64,000 nt of DNA, from positions 370,001 through 434,000 of the forward strand of contig NZ_JADDYD010000001.1 of the NCBI RefSeq assembly GCF_015708155.1. The letters are read 5' to 3'. Within the stretch, counting starts at the first letter, position 1. Every line of letters starts with the position of its first letter. Both the position numbers and the translations under genes were made by a program. Below are positions 9,056 through 21,341 of the stretch, one piece after another. The DNA comes from Mycoplasma sp. 'Moose RK'. Its GTDB lineage: Bacteria; Bacillota_I; Bacilli_A; Mycoplasmatales; Metamycoplasmataceae. The notes beneath the pieces were generated by a model. The model had not been told where the DNA came from. It ran no database searches and saw nothing but the letters and a program-made list of their open reading frames with translations.

Positions 9056-12000
9056 ATGAGTTTAAAAAACATAATTAGGAAGCCTAAAAGCAAAAAAATG
9101 TTGTTATTTTTAGGATCAACTTTCGTTGGGCTTGTATTTTTTAGCACATTCACTGGCGTTAGTTTGACAATTAAATACAACGGTAAACACCCGCGTCAAG
9201 AAGTAAAAGAGTTTGCAAAAAAAGTTAATTATGTTGCTTTTCGACCAGAAAAAATCGCAACAAATGATGATTTTTTCACAATTAAAGAAAAGCTTTTTAT
9301 AAAAAATGTTTTAAAAGAAGACTTGAATTTAAACGATTTTTTAGCATTTTACGGAAATGATGAGAAAACAGGGCAATTGGTAAAAATTCCAAGTGAGGGT
9401 AACTCTAATTTAATAAGTTTTGAGTTTGTTGAAATAAAATTTGATGATGTAAATCAAAATTTTACTGTCGCCTTTCGTGCAAGACAAATGCAAAAAAATG
9501 GTGAATTTGCCTATTCTGACTTGTTTTTGCAACCAATTTCTTTTTATAAAGAAGCAAAATTTTTAGCTGCTGATTTTAGTTTTGCTCTGGAAAAATTAAC
9601 TAAATCAATCACCGAAAACATCCTTGATTTGCAGCCAATTGTGACAAATTTTGCTAATAATAATCCAAAACCACGGGCAAATAAATTGGTTCGTTCCATC
9701 GATTTTGCGCAGGAAATTAATAGTGCAACTACTTCCAATGAAGTAGTTGAAAAAATTGGTGAATTTCTTCCAGAATTAAAAGATTTAATTTCCAAAATTC
9801 AAAATTCTAATGATAATAAGATTCCAACAGAAAATTCACCGATTTTTAACTTTGATTTTGTAAAGGACAAAGCAAGTCAGCAATTTACTGTTATCCAAAA
9901 TGAAATTCCAAGCCTATTTATTAAAGCAAAACTGACTCCTGTTGCAACTAAAATGCTTGAAAATCAAAAAAAAGACCTGGCAAACCGTATTTTTACAATT
10001 AATTTGCAAACAAAGGAAAATTCTTCACCCTTCATTTCCGTTGATAAATTTTTTCAAGAAATCAAGTTAAAACCGCTAAAATATGTCACAGAAGAAACTA
10101 AAAATTCGCAAAAAACGCCAATCGCTTCACAAAATCCTTTTGATTTTTTTGCCAAAATTAAATCAGCCAGTTTTTTGACCAAAAAAGAATATTCTGTTTA
10201 TTTAGAAAAAATGATAAATTCAGTTTTAGTTGAAAATTTAAGTCTTGATTTTGGTAAATTTAGTGCTTTAATCCCTAAAAATCAGAATGCTGTTAGTTTT
10301 GAATTCGACCCTCAGGGCGCCAAATTGAACGCTGAAAATGACATTTATACCATTGAAATCCCATATAAAATTTCACTTAGTGAATCACTTTTTAATTTTA
10401 AGATTGAAAATACTAAAATTATTCAAGAAAAACAGTTATTTTTGCAACTAAAAGGCTTTATGCCGACTGCAAAAATTATTCAAAATCAAGAAAAAAATGG
10501 CAACAATTTACTAATTCCTGGAACACAAAAAACTTTAATTTACACAAAACCCTTGCTTTCTAATATAGAAAACAAGGGTTTTGACAACTTTGTTTCCACT
10601 TTCGGATACCCATTGAACGCAAAAATGCCTTTTGTAAAAAAAGAATTAGAAGAACTTTTGGCCAAACAAAATTTTCAAAAAATTCAGGAAAAGCTATCAT
10701 CTTCAACCGGTTATAACTATAATTTTGATGATTTTGAAGCAAAAATTAGGTCTTGGGTGGGAAAAACAAATTTACCAAAAATTTCCCAGTTTGCCAAATT
10801 TGAAAAAGAGGAAAAAACTGTTGATTTTAGTGAAAATGAAAATGATAAAAAATTACAAATTGCAACTTTAAATTCCCCTGTTTTTTTCAAAAACCCTTCA
10901 GATGTAGCGGCTTTTTTTGCAATTCTAGTTAAGAAACAACCTCACGAGGTTGCCAAAACATTGTTTTTGCTTGCAAAAGCTTCAGGACTTTTCAAAAATA
11001 ATCGTTCCTTGCTTTCGATTTTTGAAAATAATCAGGCCGATATTTTCCAAATTGCTTCCAAAATTAGAGTTGACAACAAAAAAATTCAGGTTCTAAGCAT
11101 CAACGATCAGCACCTTGATGTTTACAATCAAGGCTTTTTTTCAACACTTTTTCTACCAAAGTCAATTAAAGACGAAATTGGCGATAAAATTCAGACCTTA
11201 TCTGATACAGAAATTATCAAACTTTTACAACAAAAACGCATTTTTACTGACACAAAAGTGAATTTTTCCCGTGCACAAATCGAAAATGACTACAAAAATG
11301 CTACTCAATTCTTGAATTTAGCAGATATTTTGCTGGCTTTTTACCTTAAAGCAGCTCAACTTGATAATTTTTTGGCTTGATCAAGTATTGATTCTAACAT
11401 GGATTACAAAATTGTTTTTGAAAAGGGTGGTGAAATTTCCAAGTCTCGCTTTGAAAGCGAAATAAAAAAGGCAACAAATCCAACAGTTACTGAGGAAGTT
11501 CCCCTGAATTCTTCTGAAAATTCGAACCAAAACAATGAATTTTTAACCCTTAATTTTTATTATAAAATTGGCAAAATTGGTAACAATAATTCACTAACAT
11601 ATTTTTATCAAAGTCCTGCAAAAAAAATTCTTATCAACTTTACTAATAAAGAAAAAGATGAAAATTTACAATTAAAAAGAAAATTGGATGCTGCAATTTC
11701 ACAAATCCCATCAAATTTTACAAATTTTCAACTAGAAGATGGCAAATTTAAAGAAATTATAGAAAAATTTGAAAAAAGTACTCAAACTCAAAATCAACCT
11801 GAAGTCACAAAAAGTTCTGATTTTCAAGCCTTTTTTGGTCAGAATCTGCCCAATATTGAAAAAATTGAAACTTATTTTTCGGAATTTTTTAAGGAAAGGA
11901 CGGTTAAATTTTTTATCCAGCCAGCTTTTGAAAACTCGCTTAGCGAGTTTAAAAAGAGTTTTTTGGTCAATGTTGCAATTGAACTTAAAACACAAAATAG

Positions 12001-12118
12001 CACAGCAAATAATGTGTCTGGAGGAAGTGCAAACCAGCAAACTGACAAGGAAAATTTAATTTTTGCAAATTATAAATTCAAAATTACAATTGAAAAAATT
12101 GCGAAAAAAGATAATTAG
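9056..12118 (+). CDS. P97-family cilium adhesin paralogue (LppS-like)
   Basis: 1020 residues when the TGA at 11378-11380 is Trp. A basic N-terminus is followed by one membrane anchor/signal (LLFLGSTFVGLVFF...), then a long Lys/Phe/Asn-rich ectodomain. Several segments recall P97 of M. hyopneumoniae: DDVNQNF, RSIDFAQEIN, QNEIPSLFIKA and FYLKAAQLDNF. The AAKPE-type R1 heparin/cilium repeats of P97 are absent. A TNFQLED segment fits the S/T-x-F-x-D/E class of processing sites known in this family. The following gene is a P102-type partner, as in P97/P102 operons. Naming it LppS is an inference from family resemblance. Confidence 0.75.
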
Positions 12119-12136
12119 TACAAAAAAGGATTAAAA

Positions 12137-15100
12137 ATGCAAAAAAATACCTGAAAAACTTGGAAAACAATCATAATTGTTGCTTCAATTACACTAACTG
12201 CCACAATTGCAACTGCTGTGCCGCTGGGAATTTTGTCTTACAATCGTTCCTATTATAGCAAACTACACGAAAATCCGGAAACTTTGAATCTTAAACAAAC
12301 AGAAAACCCTTTTACAAACAACTTTGCAGAATTGACAAATAATCTTGTTGTCAAAGATCAATTTCAAAAATTATCACCAAAAATTGCTCTTGATTTGGCT
12401 AAAAGTCAAATTTATAATTTGGACTTGCTAACTTTAGTGAACTTAGAAAAACTTTATCAGAAAAATTACCAAATAAGTTATGATCTTCGCAATGCTAGTG
12501 TCAGTGGCGGTGCGATTAAGGGCATTGTCCTTTTTGTAAAAGTAGCAAATACTAACCAGGTTTTTTCAAAAGCTGTGGAAATCAAGGGTTTTTCAACAAA
12601 ACAAAACCTTGAAACCGACTTGGGAAAATACGAAATTGACGAAACTAAATCAGCAATTGTTGTAAAACCGAAGGAATTTATTTCTTTTCCTGAATTCAAA
12701 GAGCAGCTTCAGAATAGTTTTGTGCAATTTTTAGATTCAGAAAAGCAAAAATTTCTAGCATTTGAAAAAGCGCTTTTACAAACTAAGGGTTCCTACAGTT
12801 TGATAAATATGCTTGGTTTGCCATCATTTATTCGCCAAGGACAAATTCTTGAACCAAGTTTGCAGGGTAATAATCTCCAATTTTCAACAAAAGATCAAAA
12901 ACAATTTTTGCACTTTGAACTTCAACAAAATGACCAAAAATCACTTATCAAACTGGAAATTCGTGGTTTGCCGACTCAAGACGAATTTAAAAAAGAAATT
13001 ACTGGCTGGATCAAAGAAAATTTAGCTGATAAAATTCAATTAAAATCGGCAATTCAGACAGATTTAACAGCAAAAAACTTGTCACTTTCTCGCGCTTTTT
13101 ATGATGAAAAAGTACCAAATCCACAAAATTTTTCTGCTAAGAATTTTGCAGATTTATTTGACCACATTGAAAAAAGTTTTTCAATAAATACAATTAAATT
13201 AAAAAAATACAATGCAATTGTCAGTTTTGAAACACAAAAAATTGACAAAATTGACGGCGAAACCAAGACAAACTTACTCAAAGATGACAAAATTCGTCTT
13301 GAAGTCACCGTAAATGTGACTAAAAAAGTTAATTCTAAAACAATTAAAATTGCAGATTTTACCTTCAATTGGGATCTAAAGCCTGATTTAAATGCGCTTT
13401 CACGAATTTTTGCCAAAAATTTACCAAAACAAAATGCGCAAATTTTTTCACTTAAAAAGGCCGAAAATTCAATCGCCCTAAGTTCAAATAAGTTAACCAA
13501 AATAATCACTGAAATTAAGGATTTATCAAAAAATCTTAATCCTGAAGCGCCTGATTTAAAGCTGGTTGGTCAATTATACTTGCTTGATTTTGGTAAAATT
13601 GGTTCTGAAAGTGAAATTTCAAATTACAAATCTGAGCTTATTGAAATCGCAAAAAAAGTGAAAACCGAATTAGTAAATGTACAAAATTTTTCTGAAAATT
13701 CAACCGCTCAACAACCAAAAGACGACAATACACTTGGTAAAACTATCTGAAAAGCCTTGAATTTACAGCATATTTTGCTTTCAAATAACGTAAGACCTGA
13801 TTTTGTTGTTGAAAATAATGGAAACCAATTTAGTCTAGAATTCAACATCATTTCAAACAAAGATAGCAGTAAGCTTGCATCCACAAAAATTATCATTAAT
13901 GATGTTGTCAGTTCAACACAAAGCAGTTTTGATGTTGCTACCAAGTTTTTCCCAACTTTTTTCCTTGATGGAAAATCAAGTTTTTCCAAAAAAGATGAAG
14001 AATCATCTGTCTACAATATTCACGATTTATCTGACAATAATATACAATTTGAGGACAGTTACACTGGCAAAAATAGAGCTACTTTAGAAGGTTTTGAGAT
14101 TAAAAAAGCAATTAGATTCAAACAAAATAATGAATCAGAACAACTAAAAGTTGCTAGTGAAAAAACCGAACCACATTTAAACGAAGCGCCACTAACTCGC
14201 CTGAATTCTGGAGTTATTTACCTTGCATTTCGCCCAAAAAATATAGGGGATTACAAAAAACATTATTTAATTTCGGATGTCGATGGAAAAGGGCTTTTTA
14301 TTCAAAAAATTCATGAAAGCAAATTTGTAAAAAAATCAAGAATAATTGAAGCTTTTAATAAAGGCAATGATCAAAAAGGTTTTCTTTTACTATCAAACTC
14401 AAATACTGCTGAAGGAGAGAAAGAAAAAAAGAACTTAGATTCTTTTGTGATTGGTCTTGATTTTAAACAAGTTGCGAATCTTTCTGCTTTCAAACAATAT
14501 TTTAAATCAAAAGGAAGTTCATATCTTTCTGCCAATATTTTTTCCAATAGTCTTGTTGATAAATCTGCAGTTATTTTAGGACCTAATTCCTGAAATCCAC
14601 CGAAAAATTTTGCTGGCGACATTGTTGAAAACAATGGTTCTCCGCCAATTTCTGCATATCGTCCTGAAATTCAAATTGCAAATCGAATTTCTGAAAATCG
14701 TTTTTATCGTCAGGAACTGAAAACAACAGTACCAATTTCAGATCTTGATTTACAGCCTATAATTGACCAGGATCAAACAATCATTTTGGAAATTATTAAA
14801 ACTCCTTGATCAATCAAGGTAAACGCTTTTTCTTCAACAAACAATCAACTAAATTCGCCATCAACTGTCAGTTTGAGTTCACAATTGATCTATAACATCG
14901 ATCCTTTTACACAAAAATGGGATCCATTACCAAACTTTTTTAATTTGGATTGAGCACAAATTGGCCCAAATCCAAATCGCAAATCCAAAACTATGCCGAC
15001 TAGAGTTGCCAGTGAATCTAGCCAAGAATCTTCTCAACAAGACTCAAATTCATCAATAATTCTGAAAGCACTTGCAGTTTACAATGACCCTCAATTGACA

Positions 15101-15166
15101 AATGAATCTAGTTCTAGTGTGCGCGATCAAATTAAAAGTAGTTTCATTGATGCTTATTTAAAATAA
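12137..15166 (+). CDS. P102-family surface protein paralogue (LppT-like)
   Basis: 1009 residues, read through several TGA Trp codons. The start MQKNTWKTWKTIIIVASITL is behind AAAAGGA and gives a single N-terminal membrane segment. The rest is a long extracellular region rich in Lys, Asn, Phe and Leu, with no enzyme motif. TFFLD (in FFPTFFLDGKS) fits the cleavage consensus reported for this family. It begins 18 bases after the P97-like gene, as P102 follows P97 in M. hyopneumoniae. The family call rests mainly on context, size and composition. Confidence 0.65.
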
Positions 15167-15817
15167 AGATTTCTGAATGTGCAAAAAAAAAAAAAACTAA
15201 TTTAGACCAAGATGTAGCATTTTTTTATTTGGCTACCAAAAATTTATTGATGATGCTAAAAATCTAATTGAATTTTATAAAACCAACAAGGAAAAAATGT
15301 ACGCAAACACGAGCGCAATCAACAGCATTTGGTACAAAAAGTTCGCTAACTTTTTGCAAAATTTGCGCCTTTAAAAATTTTCAAGCAAAATCGGCCTTTT
15401 CTATCCACAAAACTTTGCAATCAAGAATTTTTTCAAAGGAATTTAGATCAAACCAAACATTATAAATATCAAAACTAACAAAAAGACCCCTAATAGTCCG
15501 GCCGCTTGCTACTTTTCAACAAACGGGCCCGAGACATCTGGCAGCAGAATTTTCAATTTGATGGTTCACTTGCATTTCTAAATCGTCTCACAATCAAACG
15601 ATGTCACTAATACTAATTATTTTTGATCAGAACAATCTTGCTAACCACCTTTTGGCTGCAGTTATTTTGAAAACTAGCAAACACAATCTTGCCAGCCAAA
15701 TTGAAAAATTTTATCTTGAATATCACTGATTTTTCGGTCACTTTTTTAGCACAAATCTTGGTATTTTCATACAAATTTGGGCTAAAATTTTAATGTTCAA
15801 TTTTTTTGGCAATTCAT
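15167..15817. other. Gene-poor stretch with decayed reading frame and GC-richer patch
   Basis: It starts with an A14 run (15183-15196). On the minus strand a frame of about 150 codons (roughly 15,690 to 15,250, TGA as Trp) stays open and reads like protein (ARLFWSKIISISDIVWLW, FVSFDIYNVWFDLNSFEKIL), but no start codon or ribosome site is evident. On the plus strand two short in-frame pieces separated by TAA (from 15,268 to ~15,825) are also open. A patch at ~15,490-15,550 is far richer in G+C than its surroundings. I recognise no family. Most likely a decayed gene. Confidence 0.35.
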
Positions 15818-18214
15818 CTAATTAAAAACATTTTTTTGCTTGTCGATTCCATCCGGAAAAAGACTAGTTTTAAAATTTGAAGCACTTTTGTAAAGCGAAG
15901 AAAGCGCTGCTCAATAGGACTTTTTTTGAGTCGCGGTGCTTGAGGAATCACCATAAATTAAGTCATATTTTGGAAGATTATACCCGCCATAATAACCAGA
16001 ATAATCTTGACCATAGGAACGCAAATTCAAAGTTAAACTTGCTGAAGCAGTTGAATTCGAAGCATAAACAAGACTGTAAATTTCGCCATTTTTAAGAAAA
16101 ACAGGACTTCCAGATACTCCGTTTGTGGCTGTGAAATTATCAATAATTGTTCCTAAACCTGCGTTTAAATATTTTTTTGTCTTTCTTTCATTTGAAGATT
16201 GATCAAAATAGTGCAACTTTGCGTATTCGTTTTCAAAAACTGGCGCTGAAATTAAAAAATCACTGAGCCCAGGCAGATTTACGAAACTACGAAATGACCT
16301 TGATCAAGCAAATTCAGATCCGCCGTTAATTAAAGGATCAGTTGGATTAGTTGAACTAAAAAGGCGGAAATTCTTGTTAGTTCAAGGTGAAACACTGTCA
16401 TTTCTTAGTTCAAAATCGGCATTACTATCAACTGTTGAAACTGTAGGATCGCCAGCGGTGCCACCGTAACCTAGAACATAAAAAGGTGTTTTTTCAATTT
16501 TTTCGTATTGATTTTTTTGCAAAGGATTAAGATTGACAACCTTTAAGTTTGAACTTTTCATTTTTTCGTAAAAATCACCAGTGATTTTTTTAGCACTTGC
16601 TTCATCAGAAAAATTAATTTCTATAACTGCAAAATCAAGGAGATCACCGAAATCCTTAAATTCTGGTTGTTTGCTATAAGTTGAAAATTTAGTGTTAAAC
16701 ATGTCAGATCCAATTACAATTGTGCGTACATTCATTGGTTTTGTAGGGGTTTTCCTATCAACATGACCATAATCACTATCTTTCCCGATTGAATCAGGTT
16801 CGACAATTTCGCGCCCGGTGTTGTATAAGTTACCTTCAGTTTCTTTAATATCAATTTTAACACTGACGTAATTTTCACTATCGTTTCCACCACGACTAGT
16901 TGGTAAAACCGAATTCAAAGGAATTTGTTTTTTCAATTTTGTGAGCATGATGCTTTTTGTGTTTAAGCGAAGATCTTTTGTATTATAATTAGAAAAATCG
17001 CGGCCAGCGATTTTGTCACTGGAAGTGTCATTGGCAATTTGCAAATTATTTGCAACATGAGCATTTGTCAAAAAGAACCATTTTAGAGGGTATTTTTGCG
17101 GATCATCAGGAATTTTGTAGTCTAAAATTGCCGCAGTTCCGTAAACTCTTGATGAAACAACAGCATAATTATTATTAAATTTTTGGCGTGAATCATTAAC
17201 AATTAAGTTTTCAATTCTAAGCGAAACAACGTTGTCAATCAGATTTTTGTAATCTTCTGAAACAATTCGTCGTGGTAATCCGATTCGATTTGGACCACCA
17301 AAAGTATAATCACCATCTTCACTAGCTTTTCACCAAGCCGGAGTGGCAAAACCACGCTGGTAATTGTTGAATTTTATTCCGGTAATTTGACCAGATTGGT
17401 CAAAATCTGGTAGCGAAAAAGTGCGAAATTGAGCATTTTCATACAAAGGTTGATTAACTTTTTTAGCTTTTTCAGCCAATTTTGCGCTAATTTCCGAACT
17501 AATTTTTGGAAATTCTTTTGGTTTTTCAGGAATTTGGCTTTTTTCACCAAATTTAAGCGAATTTGCTGAAAAATTTGAATTTAAACGGTACCAATTTCAT
17601 TCTTTTTGGGGAAAATCATTTTCATACTGATCAAGAATTATGCGAGTTCCGTCATTGTTAAAACGACTAAAATTTTGTCCAGAAGGACGGGAATCATTGA
17701 TAGCATCGTTGATTTTTGGATCTTCTGGTCTTGGATTTTGTGGTGGATGTTCAATTTTTGGCTTTTTTTCCTTTTTGCGAAAAAGATCTTTAAGCGAACC
17801 AAAACTAAGTTTTACAACATCTTTTTGCTTATTTAAATCAAAATTTGCCCTTTGGGCAACTTTAGTTATTGCACTAAAAATATTTTCAATTTTTTCAGTT
17901 GTTTGCTGTTTTTCAATAGGATCAATTGTTTCTTGACTTAGCAATTCATAAATTGTTTTTTTGGAATCTTCACTAAATTTTTCAAAAGATTTTTGGTCAC
18001 TTTGACTAAACAGAGTTTCCAAATTTGCCTCTAATTTTTGAAAAACAAGTTCTTGGCTTGAGGTTAAAGTTCCTGGCTTTTGCTCCTGATTTTCATGAGA
18101 ATGGTCTGAATCTTTCTTGGAAATTTTAGTTTCAGCAGCATTTTCAACTTTATTACCACAAGAAATTATTGCAAAAGGAATTAGCAAAAATGGGAAAAAA
18201 CACCTGATTTTCAT
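15818..18214 (-). CDS. MIP-type immunoglobulin-cleaving serine protease lipoprotein (DUF31)
   Basis: 798 residues with Trp TGAs. The N-terminus MKIRCFFPFLLIPFAIISC is a lipoprotein signal, Cys19 being the lipidated residue. The trypsin-like DUF31 core shows the triad: His in FLTNAHVANN (residue ~386), Asp in LLDFAVIEI, Ser in NGVSGSPVF near residue 695. MIP removes the heavy-chain variable domain from immunoglobulin that MIB has captured. The start overlaps the MIB stop (TAATG), so it was translationally coupled to a MIB gene that is now split by the ICE. A second MIP is at 59.1-61.6 kb. Confidence 0.85.
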
Positions 18215-19874
18215 TAAACATCTCCATTATAGCCGTTTTGCACTTGCGTAGTTCCACTATTCTTCTTCACTGAAACTTGTACACCAGAAAAACTACCAAT
18301 TTGTGACAAAATACTTTGATCTTCGACATAAACATTACCAACAAAGCGATAACGGGAATTTGCTGCCTGAATAAAGGCTCTAATTTCATCAATTGCATCA
18401 CCTTTTGGTGTCCCTGATAAATAAATACTTGCTGGTTTTGAACTTACATTGCCACTTTGGTCACGAAACTCAATTTGCGCTCCACCAGGTTCGTCAAAAG
18501 TAAGACGTGAACGAAGTTGTGCGCCATTAAAATCATCTCAATTTGCAACAAAATTGTTGCTTGCATCAAGTCCGAAAGTTAGTTTTTTAAACTTTAATTT
18601 GCGAAAACCACGGTAATTTTCATTGGCATAAGGATCATCTTTCCAATTCTTAAGATGATTGTTAAAAGTTTGATCATGTTTTTCAAAATTAATCCCTTTG
18701 AGTGATTTAATTTTTAGTGACCGTGAAAAATCAAGATTTATAGGTCAGCCACCTTTTCCACCAGAAGATCCTTGAAAAATTCGTTGGTTAATTTTTGAAT
18801 CAAAAACGATTGAAAGCCCTTCTTCAACTTGCTGGATACCATCATCTTTGTCTCAAGAAAGGGTGTTAAAAATAATTGATCCTGGGATTTTTTCATCGGC
18901 ATTATTACGATGAAAAGTAGCAGCATTGTTGTAATCAAAACTAATGTAATCAATATTTTTTAATGCATTTGGGTTGATTGCCCAATTTTCTGAAAGGGTG
19001 TTAATGTTTGAATAAAGTTCAAGTTCATCTAACTTTAATTTTTCAAGCGGTCGCAAATTCGCAGTTGCATTATAATTATCTAAGAAGAGTGTTAATTTTT
19101 TGATTGAAGGCGGAATTGATTGTAAAATTTTGCTTACATTTTGTGTAGTATTTTTGTCACCAACATTTTTGAGAACAACAGCTTCAATTTTTCCATCTTT
19201 TTCAATTACTTTTTTAAGAATTTCCTGAAATTTAGCAAAAGCATTATTGTCATTTGCATCAAGAACAATGACTTTGAGCGGTTTTCGGTCTCTTTCTTCA
19301 TTTTTATCATTGGGGGTATAATTGTAAATTGTCACCGATTTACCAATTGAATCATCAATTCCATTGAACTCACTTGAAACATTATTTCGGTCTCAACCCT
19401 CATAAGTTAGGTCAGAAATTGTCCCTGGTGAACGCGAATATCAAGATGGAATGTTCAAAAGCCGTCTTTTATTTGCCGATTTTAGACGATTCAAGGTCGG
19501 ATTATCAGCATCATTTTCATAACCCCAAACATAAGGAGACTCGATTGAGGGCATCATCCCTTGCTGAAGTCGCTTAATTTCGTCCTCAGTTAGAGATTTT
19601 TTTGTTCTTTTTAGATCCTCAAGCAATTTTAAGTCTGTTTGGGTTTTTTCAAGTTGATATTCAGGCGCGTTGGCACCAATGAAAGTACGTAATTTTTGAA
19701 TTCGGAAGCTTTCTCAAGTAACTTTGTCAACACGGTTAACATTGTATGCAGGGTTGTCAAATTGGTCATAAAAACGATTAATTTCGGCAATTTCGCTTTT
19801 GAATCCAGCAATTTTGTCTTTTGCAATTTTAATTGAATTATCAATTGCCTGGGCAATTCGGTTAAGTGCCTTTG
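18214..19874 (-). pseudogene. 3' part of MIB gene severed by the ICE
   Basis: The frame is open from the ICE junction to TAA at 18216-18214, with many TGA Trp codons. It encodes the coiled-coil region (IAQAIDNSIKIAKDKIAGF), the conserved GMMPSIESPYVWGYEND segment, a leucine-rich-repeat-like stretch (KKLTLFLDNYNATANLRPL) and the C-terminal domain. All match the MIB at 56.9-59.1 kb. It has lost its own start: the 5' piece lies 20 kb away at 39,959-40,406. Joining the pieces with a single GTGCCTTTG copy gives 2100 nt, exactly 700 codons, so the gene was intact before insertion. Without its promoter, expression of this piece and of the coupled MIP is doubtful. Confidence 0.88.
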
Positions 19875-19897
19875 GTAACCTAAAAAAATTTGTGATT
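19866..19897 (+). repeat. ICE left end: target duplication and terminal inverted repeat
   Basis: GTGCCTTTG (19866-19874) recurs at 39959-39967. The element's first 23 bases (19875-19897) start GTAACC and continue TAAAAAAATTTGTGATT. The reverse complement of 39936-39958 starts GTAAGG and continues identically: 21 of 23 positions match. Confidence 0.88.
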
Positions 19898-19898
19898 T

Positions 19899-19930
19899 AA
19901 GATCCTTTGAAAAAAGGGTCTTTTTTTTAT
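19899..19930 (+). terminator. Terminator just inside the ICE left end
   Basis: AGATCCTTT pairs with AAAGGGTCT (one G-U) around a short loop and is followed by a run of T. It would stop plus-strand transcription entering the element ahead of the relaxase gene. Confidence 0.55.
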
Positions 19931-19954
19931 CCAAAAACAAAATTAGGAGTGAAT

Positions 19955-21331
19955 ATGCAAAGAAATAATCTTGTAAATGTTTTGATTAAAAAAACACCAC
20001 GTGGTGATTCGAAAAACTCTGATTTAATTCGAGATTTTAAAAAAGTTTATCAAAGCAAGAACTTTCTTGATTATTTAGCGCGCTTATCAGCAAATATTTG
20101 TTTGGATAGTGCAACTTTGCATGAAGCGTGATCATTACATGTTTATTATGAAGATCAAGAAGATGGATTTAAAAAATTTCTTAAAGGAATTTTAAAAGAA
20201 CAAGAATTAAATCCGCAAAAATTTAAACCAAAACTTTTCCAAATTTTGGGCAAAGATAAAACTGCAATTGTTGATTTAAAAATTGCTAAAAAACAAATTG
20301 GTGAAGTTAAGCAAGACCAAGCAGTCTGGCCATACCTTGTTAGTTTTAAAGATTATCAACTGATAACAAAAAACAAACTGCTAAGTTTAGAGGATTATGC
20401 AAATTTTATTGCTCCCGAATTAATTAAATGACTTAAAAAAAACTTTTTAGATATTAACAATTTAAATATTTATGGTGGAGTACATTTCGACACCGCCCAC
20501 CCTCACATCCAACTTTGAATTTCTGAAAAAAAGCCGAGTTTGAAGCATGACAAAACAGTTAGATTTGATAGAAGAGATAAATTTGATATTAATAGGCGCG
20601 ATTTTGAACTTGAACTTGAAACCAAACTTTTACAAGGGTTTAAAAATAATAAACTTAAAGCTAACGAAGAAAAAAATGATGATAGTCAGAAAAATTTTGA
20701 CAAACAAGTTTTAAATCTTCGTTCTTCAAAATTAGATTATTTTGAAGAACTTAAAAAATTTAAACTTGACAAAATTAAAGAAACCAAGGAAATGAAAATT
20801 GCTGGACTAACATTTGAAAACCAAGATTTATATTCAATTGTTGAAAAAGCACGAAAGGCAAAACTAATTACAAATTTAATGTTATCTACTTCGGAAATGA
20901 CCGAAATCATCTCTAATTTGTCACGGGCTGAAAAAGAAATTTTATTTAATTCCAATTCGGCTAAATATTACAAATACTTACAACCAAATCAAAAAAAAAT
21001 TATTGATGATATTTATGAACGGGTCTTGGATTCTGATTCGATTTTGAAATCGAAGAAAAAATATTTTGAAATAGTTTTAAACCAAGTTAAAAGTTTTACC
21101 AAAAGTGAAAACGAAGTTGTTGCTAATAAAGCAAAAAATATTTCGAGAAAAGAAGAAAAAAACTTATTTTTATCAAGTAGAAATTTTATTTTAAAAGAAA
21201 TAAGGAATTTTTATGGTCTAGATAATAAAAAAACACACAAATCAAGACGAAGTCAAAAATATGTTCAACCAAAATACGATCCATTAATTTTTTATGTTTT
21301 TAAAAAGTGAAAATATAAACTAACAAGATAA
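19955..21331 (+). CDS. Putative ICE relaxase
   Basis: 458 residues with Trp TGAs; ATG at 19955 after AGGAG. Near residue 172 is GGVHFDTAHPHIQLWISEKKP, resembling motif III of MOB relaxases (HxDxxHPHxH, the metal-binding histidines), although the last His of the canonical triad is Gln here. The C-terminal half is basic and probably helical, as in many relaxases. A relaxase would nick oriT and pilot the strand through the VirB-like channel encoded downstream. First gene of the element, 10 bases before the next. The active-site Tyr cannot be assigned by eye. A conserved ICE protein of other function remains possible. Confidence 0.55.
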
Positions 21332-21341
21332 GGAATTAAAA

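Noticed and set aside
15490..15550. GC-rich patch as RNase P RNA, tmRNA or a tRNA
   Set aside because: None of the characteristic motifs (CCA-end stem, tmRNA ends, RNase P core) could be found on either strand.
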